Shown piece by piece: positions 6,401-8,873 of a DNA stretch of 8,873 nt. Source of the DNA: Alphaproteobacteria bacterium (GTDB lineage: Bacteria; Pseudomonadota; Alphaproteobacteria; UBA8366); contig JABJCS010000332.1 in the NCBI GenBank assembly GCA_018665505.1, positions 1 through 8,873 of the forward strand. Direction: 5' to 3'. Within the stretch, counting starts at the first letter, position 1. Every line of letters begins with the position of its first letter. A program made the position numbers and the translations under genes. The notes beneath the pieces were generated by a model, which made no database searches, was not told the origin of the DNA, and saw only the letters and a program-made list of their open reading frames with translations.

Positions 6401-7390
6401 ATGAGCGACATACGCCTATCTATGGCGATTAGCGATTACGAGCATACGCGTGATTTGGTGCATGGTGTGGTCAAGCCAAAGGGCATCGAGCTCACGGCAA
6501 TGGTCTATGAAGTCGAGGAAATATTCTATCGCTTCACGAAGAACCGAGAGTGGGATATTTCCGAACTTTCCATGGGCAAGTATGCGGCATTCAAGTCACA
6601 GGATGATGCTTCATTAACCGCAATACCGGTTTTCCCGTCGCGATTCTTCCGACAGTCGTCGCTCTACGTACGAACCGATTCTCCCCTGACGAAAGCATCG
6701 GAGTTAGCGGGAAAACGCATTGGTATTCCCGAATGGGCGCAGACGGCAAGCATATACACACGGGGATGGATCGAACACGATATTGGCATTCCTTTGTCCG
6801 AGATCGAATGGGTGCAGGCCGGCGTCAACGATCCGGGACGCGTGGAGAAAGTCGACCTCAATCTGCCCGACCGGATCAGGTATTCGTCGCGGCCGGATTC
6901 ATCGTTAAGCCAGATGTTGTTGGATGGAGAAATCGATGTCGCCATGACCGCGCGGTCTCCGCGGCCCTATGAGCAAGGCGACGGTAGTTTGCGTCATCTG
7001 TTGCCCGACTGGCGGCAGATCGAAAGAGACTATTATCGCGACACTGGTATCTTTCCAATCATGCACGTCATGGCCGTCAAGTCGGCCGCTTACGAAGCGA
7101 ATCCTTGGATTGCGATGGAATTGTTGAAAGCCTTTGAGGAGGCGAAGGCGAGAAGCTTGAGGCGGCTGACGAATTACTCCGCAAGCCGCATGCCGATTCC
7201 GTGGGGCTATGCGCTAGCGGAAGAAGCCATGGCCGAATTCGGCGATGATTACTATCCGTATGGAGTGGAGGATAACCGAAAAACCTTGGAGACATATCTT
7301 CGGTACGCATACGAGCAGGGTGTTTGCGCCCGGCAGCTCACCGTCGATGAGCTCTTCCCATCGGAAGTTCGAGGCGAATTCAGAACCTAG
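6401..7390 (+). CDS. 4,5-dihydroxyphthalate decarboxylase-like protein (periplasmic-binding fold)
   Basis: A 329-aa protein resembling the Pht5-type 4,5-dihydroxyphthalate decarboxylase family, whose members have a type-2 periplasmic-binding fold and are often annotated as ABC substrate-binding proteins. Visible family segments: ELSMGKYAAF (55-64), AIPVFPSRFFR (74-84), GKRIGIPEWAQTASIYTRG (104-122), GEIDVAM (176-182), TGIFPIMH (215-222), PWGYALAEE (267-275), and the tail YPYGVEDNRKTLETYLRYAY (285-304). There is no signal peptide, so it should be cytosolic, which favours an enzyme over a transport binding protein. The ATG at 6401 is chosen because GGGGAG (6387-6392) lies 8 nt upstream; the frame is open back to 6290 but would cross the gdhA terminator. 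The next gene starts 23 nt downstream, so the two probably form an operon. No other phthalate-pathway genes are visible, so phthalate as substrate is unproven. Confidence 0.85.
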   Translation: MSDIRLSMAISDYEHTRDLVHGVVKPKGIELTAMVYEVEEIFYRFTKNREWDISELSMGKYAAFKSQDDASLTAIPVFPSRFFRQSSLYVRTDSPLTKASELAGKRIGIPEWAQTASIYTRGWIEHDIGIPLSEIEWVQAGVNDPGRVEKVDLNLPDRIRYSSRPDSSLSQMLLDGEIDVAMTARSPRPYEQGDGSLRHLLPDWRQIERDYYRDTGIFPIMHVMAVKSAAYEANPWIAMELLKAFEEAKARSLRRLTNYSASRMPIPWGYALAEEAMAEFGDDYYPYGVEDNRKTLETYLRYAYEQGVCARQLTVDELFPSEVRGEFRT

Positions 7391-7405
7391 GCGAATTCAG
7401 AAGGA
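7372..7405 (+). repeat. 17-nt tandem duplication across the stop codon/ribosome-binding site junction
   Basis: AGGCGAATTCAGAA occurs at 7372-7385 and again at 7389-7402, giving two adjacent 17-nt units that differ only in their last three bases (CCT versus GGA). The TAG stop of the upstream gene straddles the unit boundary (7388-7390), and the AAGGA ribosome-binding site of the downstream gene forms the end of unit two (7401-7405). It looks like a slippage duplication that set the present stop and intergenic spacing. Confidence 0.75.
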
Positions 7406-7413
7406 TTCTTCTC

Positions 7414-8253
7414 ATGGCGATAAATATTGAACCGATTAATCCCAGTTTGGGTGCTGAAGTCACCGGTGTAAACCTAGCCGAAGAGCTTGGAGGTGCCGAA
7501 ATTGAGAAAATCTTAGATGCTTTTACCCAGCACCATGTCCTGCTTTTCCGGGACCAGGATTTTGATGCGGATGCCCATGAAACCTTCGCGAAGCATTTTG
7601 GTCCCTTGGAGGAAGTCCGCACGGCACCGGAAGATGGCGCTCAAACGAAGCACGTGATGTATGTTGCGAAGCGGCCCGTCGATGGCAAAGACGGCATTCT
7701 TCCGGATGGCGAAATGCATTTCCATACAGACCAATGTTATTATCAAATCCCGGCTAAGATCACGTCTCTCTATGCGATTGCAGTGCCTAGCATCGGCGGG
7801 AATACATTGTTCTTGAATGCCTGTAGCGCATATGAGGCGTTGTCGGCGGAAATGAAAGAACGGCTTTATGGTCTGTCCGCTGAACATGTCTACGACTACG
7901 GCGGCAATCCGACTTTACGGCCGGACGACCCGGCACCGGACGCGCCGCGGTATCAACATCCGGTCGTTATCGCACCTCCAATGTCTGGCGAGCCGTCATT
8001 ATACGTAAACCGTCTCATGACCGCTCGGATTGTCGGGATGTCGTCGGCGGAAAGCGACGCACTGCTCGAGGAGCTTTTCCGCCATATAAAGCATCCGCGT
8101 TTCATTCATGAGCATGTCTGGCGACCGGGTGACCTTCTCATGTGGGACAATCTCTGTACGATGCATGCACGTACGGATTTCGACCCGGCAGAGCGTCGGG
8201 TCTTGCGACGGGTGACCGTGCGAGGCGAGCAGCCTAAAGCCGCGTCGGCCTGA
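7414..8253 (+). CDS. TauD/TfdA-family Fe(II)/2-oxoglutarate-dependent dioxygenase (paralogue 2)
   Basis: A 279-aa cytosolic dioxygenase with a complete iron site: H104 and D106 in FHTDQCYY, and H251 in D-N-L-C-T-M-H after HVWRPGDLLMWD. R262 and R266 lie 11 and 15 residues past H251, the spacing of TauD's 2-oxoglutarate and substrate arginines. The N-terminus (INPSLGAEVTGVNLAE) is the typical TauD/TfdA opening strand, and HHVLLFRDQDF (40-50) follows. AAGGA (7401-7405) stands 8 nt before the ATG. The gene sits 23 nt after the decarboxylase-like gene, so it is likely co-transcribed and in one pathway with it. It shares the overall motif layout with the oxygenase at 3894-4754 but is clearly diverged in sequence, so this is not a recent duplication. 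Its stop abuts the stop of the convergent gene and no terminator follows. Its substrate is unknown; a carboxylate related to the neighbour's substrate is a fair guess. Confidence 0.93.
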   Translation: MAINIEPINPSLGAEVTGVNLAEELGGAEIEKILDAFTQHHVLLFRDQDFDADAHETFAKHFGPLEEVRTAPEDGAQTKHVMYVAKRPVDGKDGILPDGEMHFHTDQCYYQIPAKITSLYAIAVPSIGGNTLFLNACSAYEALSAEMKERLYGLSAEHVYDYGGNPTLRPDDPAPDAPRYQHPVVIAPPMSGEPSLYVNRLMTARIVGMSSAESDALLEELFRHIKHPRFIHEHVWRPGDLLMWDNLCTMHARTDFDPAERRVLRRVTVRGEQPKAASA

Positions 8254-8261
8254 TCAGGCCG
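8246..8261. repeat. 16-bp perfect palindrome containing both convergent stop codons
   Basis: CGGCCTGATCAGGCCG is fully self-complementary. The plus-strand TGA (8251-8253) and the minus-strand TGA (8254-8256) together form its TGATCA centre, so the two genes end with the same GCC-TGA and no base between them. There is no loop or T run, so it is a poor intrinsic terminator, though it could be a protein-binding or transcription-collision site. Confidence 0.7.
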
Positions 8262-8873
8262 CTTGCTTCTCGTCTTCGGCGTCGCCTGCGGCACCAATCC
8301 CATTTAGATAATTTTCCCAGACTACGAGGTTCTCCCGGCAGGCACGAACCACATTGTCTTCCATGGAGAGTTTCTCCGCGTATTCGGCGACCGTCTTCCA
8401 ACCGAGATTGGAATGCTCGATATCCGCCGGACCGTGGATTTCAAAGAACTCCAACTGATCGTCGGATAGATCGAACAATTCGCCCCACCGTTCACGTTCT
8501 AGGCCGAACCAGCCATGCCCCAGCATTGTCCCCGTGCCGTAACCGGGAATGTTCGCGCGCTCAGCACAGGTGTTTCCAATTAGTCCTTCCAGCCAATGAG
8601 TCGTCCCCATTAAGCCGTTCCAGGCATTCCAGCACATTTGAGTTGAAGGTAAGGGCCCGGCGCTTCGGATGTCTTTTTCTAAATTCATGCCGATATGCAT
8701 CCCCAATCCTTCGAGAATTTCCCAATGCGCTCGTCCGCCGCCGTGTTCGTGATCGCCGATCACTTCTTGTGAGCAGGCGTCAATGATCTTCAGTCGCACT
8801 TCCCATACGGGACAGTTCGTCGCGACTTTAAGTTTCAAGACGGAGTTGCGTTGCCGAGTGTTTAGGCGATGTT
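8254..8873 (-). CDS. Heme-oxygenase-like putative diiron oxidase (TenA/PqqC-like fold), 5' end beyond the window
   Basis: An all-helical protein of the heme-oxygenase-like superfamily (annotated variously as TenA-, PqqC- or CADD-like, or iron-containing redox enzyme). It shows the ligand pattern of heme-oxygenase-like diiron oxidases. An E-x6-H motif in SQEVIGDHEHGG has its Glu codon at 8764-8766 and His at 8743-8745. A candidate second-helix Glu lies in HWLEGLIGNTCAERAN. H-x3-D-x2-H in EIHGPADIEHSN runs from the first His at 8434-8436. Such enzymes use O2 for desaturation, C-C or C-N cleavage or N-oxygenation of small acids or amines. The first start codon inside the window is a TTG at 8838 with no Shine-Dalgarno, and the frame stays open to the edge with family-like residues (TRQRNSVLK), so the N-terminus is cut off by the window. 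It faces the dioxygenase at 7414-8253 tail to tail. The substrate is unknown. Confidence 0.82.
   Translation of the reverse strand, partial: HRLNTRQRNSVLKLKVATNCPVWEVRLKIIDACSQEVIGDHEHGGGRAHWEILEGLGMHIGMNLEKDIRSAGPLPSTQMCWNAWNGLMGTTHWLEGLIGNTCAERANIPGYGTGTMLGHGWFGLERERWGELFDLSDDQLEFFEIHGPADIEHSNLGWKTVAEYAEKLSMEDNVVRACRENLVVWENYLNGIGAAGDAEDEKQAA

Overview
The window looks like a chromosomal stretch from a proteobacterium, most likely an alphaproteobacterium of Rhodospirillales type. This is inferred from codon use and protein style (OmpA-type lipoprotein, orphan family-5 solute-binding protein, 4,5-dihydroxyphthalate-decarboxylase-like protein beside TauD-type oxygenases). No 16S or other marker gene is present, so the assignment is soft. 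It holds six complete protein genes, one gene cut by the right edge, one broken gene, and four clear rho-independent terminators. I see no tRNA, rRNA, CRISPR array or insertion sequence.

Layout, left to right. (1) A minus-strand periplasmic solute-binding protein (73-1731) ends in a very strong terminator and starts behind an unusually structured 5' leader. (2) A 359-nt divergent intergenic region leads to a plus-strand OmpA-type lipoprotein (2091-2954) with its own terminator. (3) A degraded gene (3018-3807) for a single-pass, AsmA-like envelope protein carries an ATT at its start position, two frame breaks and an in-frame TAG, then a terminator. (4) A minus-strand TauD-family Fe(II)/2-oxoglutarate dioxygenase (3894-4754) diverges from (5) an NADP-type glutamate dehydrogenase (4951-6318) that is visibly richer in A/T than its neighbours and has its own promoter and terminator. 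(6) A two-gene unit holds a 4,5-dihydroxyphthalate-decarboxylase-like protein (6401-7390) and a second TauD-family dioxygenase (7414-8253). (7) Tail-to-tail with it, the two stop codons directly abutting, is a heme-oxygenase-like putative diiron enzyme (8254 to the right edge, 5' end missing).

How the parts may work together. The left half is envelope and uptake functions. The right half is small-molecule metabolism: two mononuclear-iron oxygenases, one probable diiron oxygenase and a decarboxylase/binding-fold protein within 5 kb, with ammonium-assimilating glutamate dehydrogenase among them. A catabolic or tailoring pathway for a small organic acid or N-containing compound is a reasonable guess, but no substrate can be read from the sequence. 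The items most worth a second look are the oxygenase cluster at 6401-8873, the nested hairpins that present the ribosome-binding site at 1732-1807, and the multiply broken AsmA-like gene.
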